64,000 nt of DNA, taken from NCBI GenBank assembly GCA_964035015.1, contig OZ036007.1:124001-188000 (forward strand), written 5' to 3'. The translations under genes were made by a program, and so were the position numbers. Source of the stretch: Corallium rubrum (Eukaryota; Cnidaria; Anthozoa; Scleralcyonacea; Coralliidae). Of the stretch, positions 23,254 through 32,929 are shown piece after piece (the first letter of the stretch is position 1; each line of letters opens with the position of its first letter). The notes below the pieces were generated by a model, which had not been told where the DNA came from, searched no databases, and worked only from the letters and a program-made list of their open reading frames with translations.

Positions 23254-23982
23254 TTAACATTCCATCCACCTATACAATGTTAATCCAAAATCGCTGCCAT
23301 CTACAGGATTATCAATATCATAATGAGCATTAAAATCTCCAAGAAGTAGAACAGAAGTATTAGGTTTCGAATATATTTGATCTAAACAGAATTGTAAATG
23401 ATCTAATAGAATAATGTTGTCAACACGGTTATAATTAGGCGGTCGATAACAAACACCACATATAAAAGAATGGCGATTTATTTTCATTTCGACCCAAAGT
23501 AATTCAATACCGTTCCGCTCTAAGTCAAACCTTCTTTTAGCTACTATAGACATTGACGTAAAGAGCGCAACACCTCCAGCCCTCCGACCGTCACTCCTGT
23601 CCAGACGAAACATTGGACTAAAACCAGGAATATTAAATAAGTCACTAAAAATTAAATGATTCAACCACGTTTCCGAAACAGCAAAAATGTCCAATTTTTG
23701 ATCAAGGACTAAAGAAGCAATTTCCTCAAATTTATCTTCGTCATTCAAACTTCTCGCGTTAATATGACCAATGTTCAGAGTGAGACTATTGGGAGGGCCG
23801 GGGTTAATTTCAACATTTCTAGAAAGTAAAAGTAAAAGACTTAGTATTAAGAAAAATGTAAATGGACACCCGCACACTAATATAAATGAAGAAAATGAAG
23901 TTATCAACTTACGTACGCAAAATATTTTACCATTATTAAATAACCCGATAGCTGCTCTATAGATATCTAAATTAACTCCCAT
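23254..23982 (-). pseudogene. LINE ORF2, endonuclease part only
   Basis: A hydrophobic N-terminus leads into RNVEINPGPP, then NIGHINARSL, VSETWLN, SDGRRAGGVALF, ICGVCYRPP and LLLGDFNAHYD. These are the ordered motifs of the LINE AP-like endonuclease, including the catalytic E of the SETW block and the D and N of GDFN. It cuts target DNA to start reverse transcription. The frame ends at 23254, about 240 residues in, and no reverse transcriptase follows, so ORF2 is truncated at its 3' side. Confidence 0.8.
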
Positions 23983-24238
23983 TGAACAAATAATTTCACT
24001 TACCTCAGGCTGCTAAGAAATCTTATTGCACTAAATATAAGATTAAACAAATATAGAAACAAACAAAGTTAAGTATATATAGCAAGCAAAAATCAGTTGG
24101 TGGCAGGTTTGCCAGCAGTTAATTATAAAGTTAGTCAAACTCAGTGTTATGTCGCTCAATATCATCTTTAGTTTTAACTCGTACAATACGGCCAGTATGT
24201 AGTTTCACCAGAACTTTTCCGTCGCTTGTCCAGATCAT

Positions 24239-24822
24239 AGTCCCTAGAAATAAATTGTCTGGAAACGCGGCCAAAGTCTTTGTTCTAGGTTTTTGTTCAC
24301 GTTTGTGCACCTTATTTCACCTTAACGCTTGCTGAACACATTGTATTTTTGGTATAATGAAGCAATCAACCAATAACAGCGTTGCTTTATAAATATTAAT
24401 GAACGTAAAACAAAAGATTGTGCACCTTATTTGCCACCCTCAACCTAAATTGTAGCTCATTGTTAACCGCTTTGATGTTCGCCGCGTCTCCAGACAATAT
24501 AATTCAAGGGACTATGTCCAGACTGAAAGATTCGTCAGTTGGGTCATAGTCCCTTGAATTATATTGTCTGGAGACGCGGCGAACATCAAAGCGGTTAACA
24601 ATGAGCTACAATTTAGGTTGAGGGTGGCAAATAAGGTGCACAATCTTTTGTTTTACGTTCATTAATATTTATAAAGCAACGCTGTTATTGGTTGATTGCT
24701 TCATTATACCAAAAATACAATATGTTCAGCAAGCGTTAAGGTGAAATAAGGTGCACAAACGTGAACAAAAACCTAGAACAAAGACTTTGGCCGCGTTTCC
24801 AGACAATTTATTTCTAGGGACT
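24239..24822. mobile_element. Near-perfect palindrome: head-to-head dimer of a ~278-bp MITE
   Basis: The arms 24239-24516 and 24545-24822 are each 278 bp and almost identical in inverted orientation around a 28-bp spacer. Each arm also begins with AGTCCCT...TTGTCTGGAAACGCGGC and ends with the inverse of that motif, so each arm looks like a complete TIR element. CAT flanks both outer ends (24236-24238 and 24823-24825), a possible 3-bp duplication. It interrupts LINE ORF1. No coding capacity seen. Confidence 0.75.
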
Positions 24823-24865
24823 CATGGTTGGGTACGAGCAGCATTAAACAAATCCTTGTTAAAAG

Positions 24866-25647
24866 CAATCTCGTACCCAGAGCCTGCGATCCTTTTGGTC
24901 AGTACCAAGGAACGGAGGCTCTGGGAAACTCCGATGAAACTCGGCACCTGATTGGTTAGTTCAATCAATCTCGACCCAGCAATAAATAACAGTGAAAATT
25001 AAAATTCTGTGCACGTTGTTAACCTGTTCAATTGATTTATCAACGTTCTGTGACACATAATTATAAACGACAAACCCAATATACAATTGATCACATGAAA
25101 TAATTCAAAACAGTGAAAATCCCGATAATTTATAAGTTAAAACTATTATTATTGTCGCTTTGTCGCCAAACAACATCTGTCGTCTTATTCGTCTCGTATT
25201 TATTCGCAATTTCGTCTCAGAACTTTAAAAATAACACTTGAGAATGCAAGGTCGATATAATTTAGCCAAAATTCCTAACAGAAAGTACAATTCCTTACCT
25301 GAGCAGCTGAGCCGAGCCGATTACGGCCGACGCGGACAAATAAAACCTACGGCTCAAATCGTCCGGTCAACGTTTAGGAGAAAAGCAAAGAATGGCCATT
25401 CTTACACGAAATGCTTTGTCGAGAGCTTTGTAAAACATGTTGATTTTATTCATCGGTAAACAATATTTCCCTAGTCTTCGGACTAGCGAACGATCATCAA
25501 CACGACAGTTACAAATTTATACGAGGAACTGGGAACCAGAGGACTGGGACCAAAGACCCCGATTTGGGGACTTTTTCATCGGAGTTTCCCAGAGTCTCCG
25601 TTCCTTGGTACTGACCAAAAGGATCGCAGGCTCTGGGTACGAGATTG
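24866..25647. mobile_element. TIR element with 9-bp target duplication (CAATCTCGTACCCAG)
   Basis: About 78 bp at the left (24866-24943) are repeated inverted at the right (25570-25647). Words include CAATCTCGTACCCAGAGCC, GCGATCCTTTTGGTCAGTAC, CAAGGAACGGAG and CTCTGGGAAACTCCGATGAA. TGTTAAAAG lies just outside both ends (24857-24865 and 25648-25656). It splits LINE ORF1 cleanly, which supports the borders. No transposase inside. Its termini resemble those of the element at 50623-51141. Confidence 0.8.
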
Positions 25648-26283
25648 TGTTAAAAGCAGTTAGATCTTCATTAACATACATCGAGCTTCCCTTGAGATTC
25701 CTTCTAGATTTCATCACTTTAGCCTTAGATTGATAAGAACAAAATTTTACAATCAAAACTTGCGGCGAGTCATCCTTGGGCTTACCTACACGGTGTGTTC
25801 TATCTATTTCATGAACCCCGAATTCACAGCCAAGATCTTGCTTGCAGAATTCAGTGACAACCTCATAGCAATTTTCGTCTTTTTTTTCTGGGATTCCATA
25901 AATACGAACATTGCAACGTCTCGAGTATTGCTCGTTATCATTTGCATGTATCTTTACTTTACCCAACTCATCGGATAAGTCTTTGATTTGCTTCTTTAAA
26001 GGTTCAACTTTCTCTTGAATCTCTTTATCTATAGTATTTACAGCTTCTTGAATTATACTGTAGAAACTACAGATGTTGTAGTCATCACCAACATGTTCTT
26101 AAACTCTGATGAAGCTAAGAATTGTTCAAACTGTTTGGATATGGTCTTGTTAACCAAAGACATAAACACTTCAGACTGGAAGTAACTATCGAGTTCTTTT
26201 CTTGATTCTGAACGGCTTCTAGTCTCACGACCACCTTCGGTAGCCATCTTGAAAACGTCAGTCGGATAAGAAATAGCACTCAA

Positions 26284-27394
26284 GAAAGACAGCTATAAAC
26301 CTCGATTAACTCAATAAAATTCTGCCGGCAAACAAACTTTGCTTTAGCAATAAAATTTCATAAGCAATTACAAGCAAAATTACAATTAATATCAGTTAAT
26401 CAAAGGCAAATCACAGAGCAGTGAAAAAACACGTTTTACACCACTGAAGCTCAGAAGCTCTGGTACTGTGTAGTCTGTGTACATCGGTACATGGCCACAA
26501 TGCACAAGTGTTACATGGTATAACTCAGGTCACATGCTGATGCTGCACAATTTCACGAACAGCCAAAACACAGGTAATTCGAACAGGACAAAACCAGGAC
26601 CAAAAGGCAAAACGCAATTTCGAGCAAAACATAAAAGGTTTTGTGCTTTGAGCCCGCGCTAAATTATGCACGGATCTGACTCGAGGCTACTTCATGTATA
26701 ATCCCAGGAACAGGCTTTGATCTTGTCTTCGCTCCTCCTCCGTTATCGACCTTTATAGACCTTTATATATGGCTGTGGTGGTGGATGTTATGTAAGTCAA
26801 TAGGATTGACTTGGATTCGCTACCTAATTATGACTTTTAATATGTCGGCCATCTTTTTCACAACACACACACACCACACACACACACACACATCTCCTTT
26901 TCTTTAACAAGTTAACATAAAACAAGACGCTAAGTTAAAAACATTGTCTGCAAAGTCAGTGTCCTACGAGTTCGCTAGATTATTAATAAATTACCGTTCT
27001 AAAAATAGCCGCAATGTTAATATTCCACTTTATTAAACGCTCGCAATTAATCGTCCAATCAAATTCCTACATTAGCGTCAAGTGCCAGCCCAATAATCTA
27101 CGATGTAGGACAACTACATATTGGGAAGCAACCTTTGGAAGGTCCACAATGTATATTTACTTGCCAATTGCACGATTATTTGTTCGATATAATAAAACAC
27201 CTATTGAATTCATCTCCGCCCGATATGGAAAATATTTAAGCCTCAAATTTTAATATTGAATTTTCGACTTAAATTTGCCATATCGGGCTTGAATTAATGA
27301 ATGAAAGAAGATGAATAAAAGTCTGGTTAAAAATATTATTGCCCAGCAAATTATTCTTAAAAGAGGCATTGTTGAATTCAAACAAGAAACCAAT
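26284..27394. other. Non-coding stretch
   Basis: The first ~100-400 bp may be the LINE 5' UTR. A (CA)n tract lies at 26860-26893. A ~75-bp palindrome runs from GCCCGATATGG to CCATATCGGGC (27217-27290). No gene seen. Confidence 0.45.
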
Positions 27395-27426
27395 AGTAAA
27401 ACATATTAAATTTTATTGAACTGACG

Positions 27427-27454
27427 TTTCGTTACTGTCCAGTAACATCTTCAG
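27427..27454 (-). ncRNA. Hammerhead-ribozyme-like core
   Basis: Minus strand: CTGAAGA (27454-27448), a GTTAC/GTAAC stem with a six-base loop, then GAAA (27430-27427). The stem bases differ from those at 7309-7338 but still pair. That is a compensatory change, which suggests the fold has been selected. Confidence 0.45.
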
Positions 27455-27640
27455 AGTGAAGGGAATAATTTACAGCGATTGATTATAAATAACTTAACTG
27501 ATACATAACTAGGTGGTGAAAGATGTGACAGAAAATACTAATGAGGCGAGAAGCGAGAGATCGGAAATAAAACAAGAAAGGTTGACAGGAGTATAATAAA
27601 GATGAATAATGAGACAAACCAAAAAAATAAAAAATTATAA

Positions 27641-27643
<3 letters not shown>

Positions 27644-27685
<42 letters not shown>
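27644..27685. repeat. (TA)n microsatellite
   Basis: About 20 TA units in the 3' tail of the truncated Penelope copy. Confidence 0.9.
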
Positions 27686-27686
<1 letters not shown>

Positions 27687-27701
27687 TAGATAAAACAACA
27701 A

Positions 27702-28740
27702 TCAAAATAGAGATAGAGGAAAAGATTTAATGTTTTTGTTTAAAGACGGATTAATCTTTGAAATTAGTAAACTTTCCCGAATAAGAACCTCAAATGGAGA
27801 AGCGCCGGAAGCTAAAACAGAAAAGTCGTCGAAAGAAATAGGGTGACCGGATAATTTATGGTGTGCAAGCACTGCCGAGAGGCAAGAAACGGATAGAGCT
27901 TTTCCTGTAAAAGGCGAGATGCCCATGTGTTCAGAAACTCTGACGTGTAAATGTCGGCTTGTTTCGCCGATATACAACGCGTCGCAGCGTTGGCACTTGT
28001 ATTTATACACGACATGAGATCTCAGTCTCATAGGGACACGGTCTTTAAAGCGGAAAAGGTTAGACATACGAGTTATAGGTCGAAAGATGACACGAAGTTT
28101 AATTTGCGGAAAAGCAGATGAAAATAACTTAATCAATTGTTGACGAATTTGTAAAATATGATTTGCAGTAAATGGTAAAACAACCGGAATAACATACTTC
28201 GGTGCTGTAGACTCTTTATTAACCGGAGGAGAGAATATTTTTTCAAGGAAGGTGGAAATGCATTTTTCCACAAATCGTTTAGGATATCCATTTTGGGATA
28301 AAAGTGCTTTGAACTTATCAAGTTCTTCGTGGAATGAAACATATGAAGAGCATAAATTATAATACCGAAATAAAAGAGTGTAGATAAACCCTTTCTTATA
28401 AATTATGGGTAAAAAACTTTCAAAATTTGTGAATAAGCCTGTAAACGTTGGTTTACGATAGACCGATGTAACAAAAGAACCATTCGAGCGACCAATTTTA
28501 ATGTCAAGGAAAGATAGCGTTTTGTTATTTTCAATCTCGTGAGTAAACTTAATACTGGCATGCTGCGAATTTGAATAATTTAGGAAGGGTGAAATGTGAT
28601 CTCGAGATTTGAAAAGGATAAAAGAATCATCAACGTAACGCCTGTAAAAAATCGGTTTAAAACGTGTAGGACAGTTGTCCAACCACTTCTTTTCATGAAA
28701 AGATAAAAATATATTGGCGAAAAGCGGACCAAGTGGTCCA
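27702..28740 (-). pseudogene. Penelope reverse transcriptase C-terminal half plus GIY-YIG
   Basis: The retained protein starts at GPLGPLFANIF (motif B), then has RRYVDDSFILF with the catalytic YVDD, LSFLDIKIGR, YRKPTFTGLF, and a C-terminal GIY-YIG domain with ALYIGET, R and EH. It is open to the stop at 27702 with no internal break, but motif A and everything before it are missing, so it cannot work alone. It matches the copy at 4.8-7.1 kb along its length, with many substitutions. Confidence 0.85.
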
Positions 28741-29128
28741 GACCACCGAGAACATTGGAGAACCTACTGATTAACATATCAGTCAGGAATTCATTAGCTC
28801 TTTCCATCCTTTTAGCCTCATATTCAGCGTATAGCTTATCCACAACCTTTACCGACGCCTTTTTGATGTAGCCAACTGATTGAGTTATTTCACCATCCTC
28901 TGACAGTTTTATTAGCTCACTTCTCTTCTTGTTGACATCATCGGTTGGTGGAGGTGTTGGGCTGGTTTCCTCAGTCTTTTTCAGATCATTGACAAGCTCA
29001 TCGACTAAGTTGGGGATCTCAGTAGGTATTTCCGTTTCTGACCCCCCAACAGATATCTCAGCTGGTTCTGCAGCGGGTGCCTTGATTTTTTCTCCAACTC
29101 TCACCGTCTTACTCTTCTTTTCGGCCAT
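28741..29128 (-). pseudogene. Polinton ORF of unknown function, 3'-truncated
   Basis: The protein starts at ATG 29128, 4 bp after the ATPase stop. The first ~128 residues belong to the element: a lysine-rich start (MAEKKSKTVRVGEK), an acidic and proline-rich stretch with SPTPPPTDD, then a helical part (DKLYAEYEAKRMERANEFL). At 28740 it runs into the Penelope sequence in another frame, so the C-terminus is lost; the open frame to 28580 is chimeric. I do not recognise the family. Its place at the end of the capsid gene block suggests a virion or assembly protein. The GTAGTAAG upstream of ATG is a weak form of the start motif. Confidence 0.6.
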
Positions 29129-29132
29129 CTTA

Positions 29133-29741
29133 CTACGGACCAGATTTTGGGATGACCACCTTATACGCGTACGGATGCCTTAACATAATCTCAAGCCTAG
29201 CGTATTTGTTTTCTTTTAGCTTTTCAGTTATCCCCATAACCTCATCACGGTCTAAACCACCAAGGTAGTCATCAGTGATGACCTTCATATCGGTTTTGTT
29301 GGGGTTGTAGAACGTTACCAACTTACTGATGTTTTCCCTGTAAGGTTTTGTGATAGCTGTTAGCTGTTGTGTGATTACGATAGTTGACAGATTGTAGTGT
29401 CGGGCGCTGAAGGCTAATTTAACCAACTCACTTGTTCTGTTCTTCACGGGTTGTCCACTGGCACAGTCGTCGAGGACTATCAATGTTTTAGATCCCTTGA
29501 ATATCCGAACGATGTGTTCTAGTATAATTTCGACGTCGTCCTGACTACAGTCCACAGCGATGAAGTCCGGGTCGGAGGTGTATTTCCAGGTGGTGTAGGT
29601 TTTGTTCCAGCTGAACGTTGGACAGAGCAGAACGATGTAGTCGAAGAACCCGAAGTATTCATCTTCTAACATCTTCAGGAGATACCAGGTTTTTCCACAG
29701 GCCGTCATACCAACGATCAGCATATTGAATGGGTGGTCCAT
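29133..29741 (-). CDS. Genome-packaging ATPase (FtsK/HerA, A32-like)
   Basis: This 202-residue P-loop ATPase has Walker A GMTACGKT at residues 11-18, Walker B TLIVLDD at 86-92 and a polar strand IVITQQ at about 121-126. These match the short A32-type packaging ATPases of Polintons and large DNA viruses, which pump DNA into preformed capsids. The length fits the family. The start follows the major capsid stop directly: the stop TAA and the ATG abut, and AGTATTAA precedes the ATG. Intact, with no internal break. It sits between the major capsid gene and a truncated ORF, a typical Polinton neighbourhood. Confidence 0.85.
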   Translation of the reverse strand: MDHPFNMLIVGMTACGKTWYLLKMLEDEYFGFFDYIVLLCPTFSWNKTYTTWKYTSDPDFIAVDCSQDDVEIILEHIVRIFKGSKTLIVLDDCASGQPVKNRTSELVKLAFSARHYNLSTIVITQQLTAITKPYRENISKLVTFYNPNKTDMKVITDDYLGGLDRDEVMGITEKLKENKYARLEIMLRHPYAYKVVIPKSGP

Positions 29742-30983
29742 TTAATACTGGATTGATTTTAGATTCTTATTTACCATATTTACCAAACCATCACTCAGCA
29801 CAAAGATTTGACAGACTATGTTAGCCACAGTGGCCTTCTTAGTAATCTCAATCAGGACTCCAGACTGTGTATTAACAATTCTTTTTCCAGTCCCAACACT
29901 GTCACGATCCTCAATACTTCTCAGATCAATCGCTAGAGCGAAAGCATCCTTGTAGAACTTCTGGATTGTCATAAACTGATCTGTGTTTTCCTTTCCACCA
30001 AACAGTCTTTTAGCCTCATCGTAGAACCGGCTCTTTGGGATTCCCTGACTGAAGACAGCGTTGGGTACACCCTCAATCGTTAGCTTAACGCTCTCAATGT
30101 TTGGGTAGACGTATTTCTCACTATCAGTCCGGATCTTGTTTGTGAACATCATCACAATACCTTTCATAGACTTTCGTGGGAGGTTAATATGTTCGTTGAT
30201 TAAGACCGATCCAGCCAACCATTCAGTTGACTTCATCAGCGTCACATGTTCGTAGGACAGCGATCGACCAGCTGTGTATAGTGAGGCTATCTCACTGGCG
30301 ATGTCGGTGTTATCAATCGTCTCATACTCCAGTTCGAGGTTTTCCAGTGTGTACCCATCAACGGTCTCACTTGACTGGGCCACCATGATGTCACTCGCTT
30401 TTGGTAAACTGATGACGTAGCGGAAGTTGTTGTACATTTCAAAGGGAGCATAAAGTCCGTGGTTCCCGAGGATCTTATCCAGTCTCACCTTCATCCTCAC
30501 TCCATGGATTGTGAGCATTAGAGCGTCAGCTACCTTCTCAACGTCCCCAGAGGAGGCCCCACTGTCGTCCTTAGACATCAACTTTCTCAGGTTTTCTGGA
30601 CCGATTCCATACCCAACCATCTGATCCCTCACACTCTTCGGTAGCCAGAAATCCCTATACACACCAAGAACACTTTCACCTGTGTTGTCGTAAACAGTTT
30701 CGCCGGCTAGCTTAACAACCAGCCTTTCAACCAGAAGTCTGGAGAGATTGTTTAGGAACCACGACTTGGTGTTTATGTTCTTAAAGTCGAACAATAGGTG
30801 AAAGCTACCCGGGACCAAACAGCTATCAGGTTTTAGCTTTGGTATGTCGATGTAGAGGTCCTCACCAGGGTTGACTTTGTTGGGGTTCATGGTGATTGTG
30901 TGTCTTGTCCGGAGTCCCTTAATCTCCGACATTCTCGCCCGTCTAAATCCAGGTAACAGCTCTGTCTGACTTCGGTTGGTCAT
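29742..30983 (-). CDS. Major capsid protein, double jelly-roll type (predicted)
   Basis: 413 residues. The N-terminal third reads NPGEDLYIDIPKL, LVPGSFHLLFDF and RLLVERLVVKLAGETVYD, the pattern of an opening jelly-roll seen in Polinton/adintovirus hexon-like capsid proteins. It is followed by a YRDFWL segment and a long loop, with a second strand-rich half. It would form the trimeric hexamers of the icosahedral shell. Neighbours are the ATPase and the penton-like protein, which is the standard morphogenesis cluster. The start at 30983 is preceded by GTAGTAT. No breaks. I assign it from pattern and context; a structure-based comparison would settle it. Confidence 0.75.
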   Translation of the reverse strand: MTNRSQTELLPGFRRARMSEIKGLRTRHTITMNPNKVNPGEDLYIDIPKLKPDSCLVPGSFHLLFDFKNINTKSWFLNNLSRLLVERLVVKLAGETVYDNTGESVLGVYRDFWLPKSVRDQMVGYGIGPENLRKLMSKDDSGASSGDVEKVADALMLTIHGVRMKVRLDKILGNHGLYAPFEMYNNFRYVISLPKASDIMVAQSSETVDGYTLENLELEYETIDNTDIASEIASLYTAGRSLSYEHVTLMKSTEWLAGSVLINEHINLPRKSMKGIVMMFTNKIRTDSEKYVYPNIESVKLTIEGVPNAVFSQGIPKSRFYDEAKRLFGGKENTDQFMTIQKFYKDAFALAIDLRSIEDRDSVGTGKRIVNTQSGVLIEITKKATVANIVCQIFVLSDGLVNMVNKNLKSIQY

Positions 30984-31000
30984 ATACTACATAACAGGTT

Positions 31001-32221
31001 TTATTTTCTGTTTTTCCAGTAGTCATACAATAACCACGCCATAGCTATGGCTAAAACCCACAGATTGTTGGCTAACCATGCTATCCCTTTTGCTCCCCAA
31101 GTCAGAACCTGTGCTATCACACTGAACAGTGGTGCTAACAAAGGTCCCAACTTCTTACCCAGATTAGCGAGTGCCTTAGCGAAACCACCAACGGCTCTAG
31201 CTCCCCCCGAGACAGTCCTTCTGGCGGCAACGACTATTGTGGTTATGATCCCAGCTATGGTAATGGCTATGGCAGACAGGCCAACCATATTTCCCTTAGC
31301 CCACCTCTTAAAACGTTCCAACCTATTCAGGTCATTGTTTTCCACTTCATCGCTTAGGATAGACATGACTTCTGTGTGCTCAGGTCTCTTATTAATCTCA
31401 ATTCTTATACTGTCTGCCTTTAGTTCTGCCATTTTTCTGACGCTGTCGTAGAGTTGCTTCTTAAGAGGGTTGACCTCATTTTCCGCCTTTTCCCTGTAGT
31501 GGTTGAGTTCTATCTCGAGAGACTTAATCGTATCCGTATTCGTATCATGTTTGTTGATTATTCCAGAGATTTCTCTCACTTCCTGTCCGGATATGAACAC
31601 CCCTTCCATTTGTTTCTGTAGGTCTATCGCTCTTTCTTCAGCCCAACCGTCGATCTCTGATTTGGACCGTGAGAGTATATCAGCCACCGCTTCCTCAGAA
31701 AGTGTTGGCTTACCACCGATTTCCTCAACTGCTCCCTCAGCCGTATTGTAATGTTCGATTCTGGCTTTCTCTAACAGTTTCTTGAAACTATCAACATACC
31801 CTTTTACCTTTTCTGACTGGTTATCACTATACCTAATCCCGTCCCTATCAGACACCATAACCAGTACATCATAAAACCACGCTCCGTTGACGCGATCGTC
31901 TTTGAGTCTGAACCTGGTGTGTTCTATCAGTTCCTCAGATGCCTCACCATCTCCCTTATTTATTACAGCATCTAACATCTCGCGGAAGATCTTCTTTTTA
32001 TCATATGTGACAGACCTTTTCATTGACCCAGCATCACTACCAGCGTCGGGCACTCCATCCTCAATACGGGTCACAGGGTCAGAGGGTCTGAATAGGGGGT
32101 TTTCCGATCCGGAGTCCTCATTGTTATCATCTATGAAGCTCGTCTCGTTGATATCATCCTCTTCTCTTTTTCCATCCTCACCACGCTCACCCATTTCGAT
32201 ATCAACTCCCCCTTCAGCCAT
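31001..32221 (-). CDS. Coiled-coil membrane protein of the virion block
   Basis: 406 residues, not matched to a named family. The N-terminus (about 1-65) is very acidic and Asp/Ser-rich. The middle (about 150-290) is helical with charged heptads. Then come a hydrophobic segment (MVGLSAIAITIAGIITTIVV, about 313-332), a Gly/Ala-rich amphipathic stretch, and a C-terminal membrane anchor ending in WLLYDYWKNRK. It lies between the penton-like and major capsid genes, so it is probably a virion protein, perhaps of an internal membrane (inference). Its plan (acidic head, helices, C-terminal anchor with basic tail) resembles that of the 243-residue protein at 43603-44334. CTAGTATATA precedes the ATG. 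Confidence 0.75.
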   Translation of the reverse strand: MAEGGVDIEMGERGEDGKREEDDINETSFIDDNNEDSGSENPLFRPSDPVTRIEDGVPDAGSDAGSMKRSVTYDKKKIFREMLDAVINKGDGEASEELIEHTRFRLKDDRVNGAWFYDVLVMVSDRDGIRYSDNQSEKVKGYVDSFKKLLEKARIEHYNTAEGAVEEIGGKPTLSEEAVADILSRSKSEIDGWAEERAIDLQKQMEGVFISGQEVREISGIINKHDTNTDTIKSLEIELNHYREKAENEVNPLKKQLYDSVRKMAELKADSIRIEINKRPEHTEVMSILSDEVENNDLNRLERFKRWAKGNMVGLSAIAITIAGIITTIVVAARRTVSGGARAVGGFAKALANLGKKLGPLLAPLFSVIAQVLTWGAKGIAWLANNLWVLAIAMAWLLYDYWKNRK

Positions 32222-32227
32222 TATATA

Positions 32228-32929
32228 CTAGCCTATGTACAACTCAAGCAGAACAGCTCCAATCCCAACCGGTCGACCTACTGAATGATCATTATTTCCA
32301 CGAACCCTAAAGGTCATCTTACCATAGACACCCTTACGGATCTCAGCTTTCGACTCAATGTCTGTGTAGTGCTGTACACTCCCTTTCAGACTCTGCTCAG
32401 AGGTTATTGGAAGAGTGCCAATCAGATCACTCCTCCTCCCATTGTCCAGACTTCTCTCACTCTCAACAGCGTCACACGAGATCCTGACATACCTCAACCC
32501 TCTATTGATGTCCACCTGATTCGGACTGTTCGTCCACCCACCACCACCATTTATCACATCGTTTTCATCAAACCCTAAAAGAAGACCCATCTTCCCAAGT
32601 CTCAGCTTTTCCGACGTTTTCACCTTAGAAGTCCCGTTGTAAACATTCTTTCCAAACTTAACCGTCCCCAACAGACCCCCGGCTAAACCCTTAACAAACG
32701 TTTCCAACGCGTCAAAGCTGAAATAACCCTCAGGAGCGGATGTCTCCTTACCATCAAACGACACCAAATCGTTCAGACCTGACACCACATTGTTATAGTT
32801 CCAGTATACCGTAGCTTTCTTCAGCATCACCTGTGGTCTTGGACCTGTCACCATGATAGGTTGTTCGAAGTAGACAGTCTTCTCACCGTTTTCGATGAAT
32901 AATGTTAGCCTCATTACCCGAGTATACAT
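32228..32929 (-). CDS. Minor capsid (penton-like) protein, single jelly-roll (predicted)
   Basis: 233 residues. A strand-rich N-terminus (MRLTLFIENGEKTVYF) leads to a Gly-rich loop and a C-terminal half with LRYVRISCDAV, LIGTLPITSEQ and MTFRVRGNNDHSVGRPVG, the order of strands seen in Polinton minor capsid proteins that form capsid vertices. The ATG at 32929 shares a base with the integrase stop (TAATG), so translation may be coupled or the alternative ATG five codons later may be used. Between the integrase and the coiled-coil membrane protein. Intact. Confidence 0.65.
   Translation of the reverse strand: MYTRVMRLTLFIENGEKTVYFEQPIMVTGPRPQVMLKKATVYWNYNNVVSGLNDLVSFDGKETSAPEGYFSFDALETFVKGLAGGLLGTVKFGKNVYNGTSKVKTSEKLRLGKMGLLLGFDENDVINGGGGWTNSPNQVDINRGLRYVRISCDAVESERSLDNGRRSDLIGTLPITSEQSLKGSVQHYTDIESKAEIRKGVYGKMTFRVRGNNDHSVGRPVGIGAVLLELYIG

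Larger units (their letters stand above)
24132..26247 (-). pseudogene. LINE ORF1 (L1-type RNA-binding), split by insertions
   Basis: It starts at ATG 26247 (MATEGGRETRSRSES) and runs through a coiled-coil-like region. After a frame change near 26050 comes an RRM-like domain: RRCNVRIYGIPEKKDE, EIDRTHRVGKP and VLIVKFCSYQSK (about 25915-25690). The frame enters an inserted element at 25656, resumes at about 24865 (AFNKDLFNAARTQP), is cut again at 24825, and resumes at 24238 with IWTSDGKVLVKLHTG up to a stop near 24132. ORF1 proteins of this type coat LINE RNA. The adjoining fragments make the order of events readable. Confidence 0.7.
23254..26283 (-). mobile_element. Non-LTR retrotransposon (LINE), truncated and invaded
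   Basis: On the minus strand an ORF1 (26247 down to about 24132) precedes an ORF2 that begins with an apurinic-type endonuclease (23982-23254). ORF1 is interrupted by two insertions (24866-25647 and 24239-24822). ORF2 stops after the endonuclease, so the reverse transcriptase is lost. The style (RNVEINPGPP at the start of the endonuclease domain) fits CR1/L2-like elements common in invertebrates. Confidence 0.75.
27395..28740 (-). mobile_element. Penelope-like retroelement, 5'-truncated copy
   Basis: This is a relative of the element at 4.8-7.4 kb on the opposite strand. It starts abruptly at motif B of the reverse transcriptase (28740) and runs through the C-terminus and 3' tail, including a hammerhead-like core and a (TA)n tract. 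Its truncated end joins the leftmost gene of the Polinton-like element, with a few bases of shared GGWC sequence at the junction. Confidence 0.85.

Noticed and set aside
31047-32578. Several 80-130-codon plus-strand frames opposite the capsid-block genes
   Set aside because: Antisense shadows of the 406- and 233-residue proteins; they lack the start motif and have Ser/Leu/Pro-rich shadow composition.
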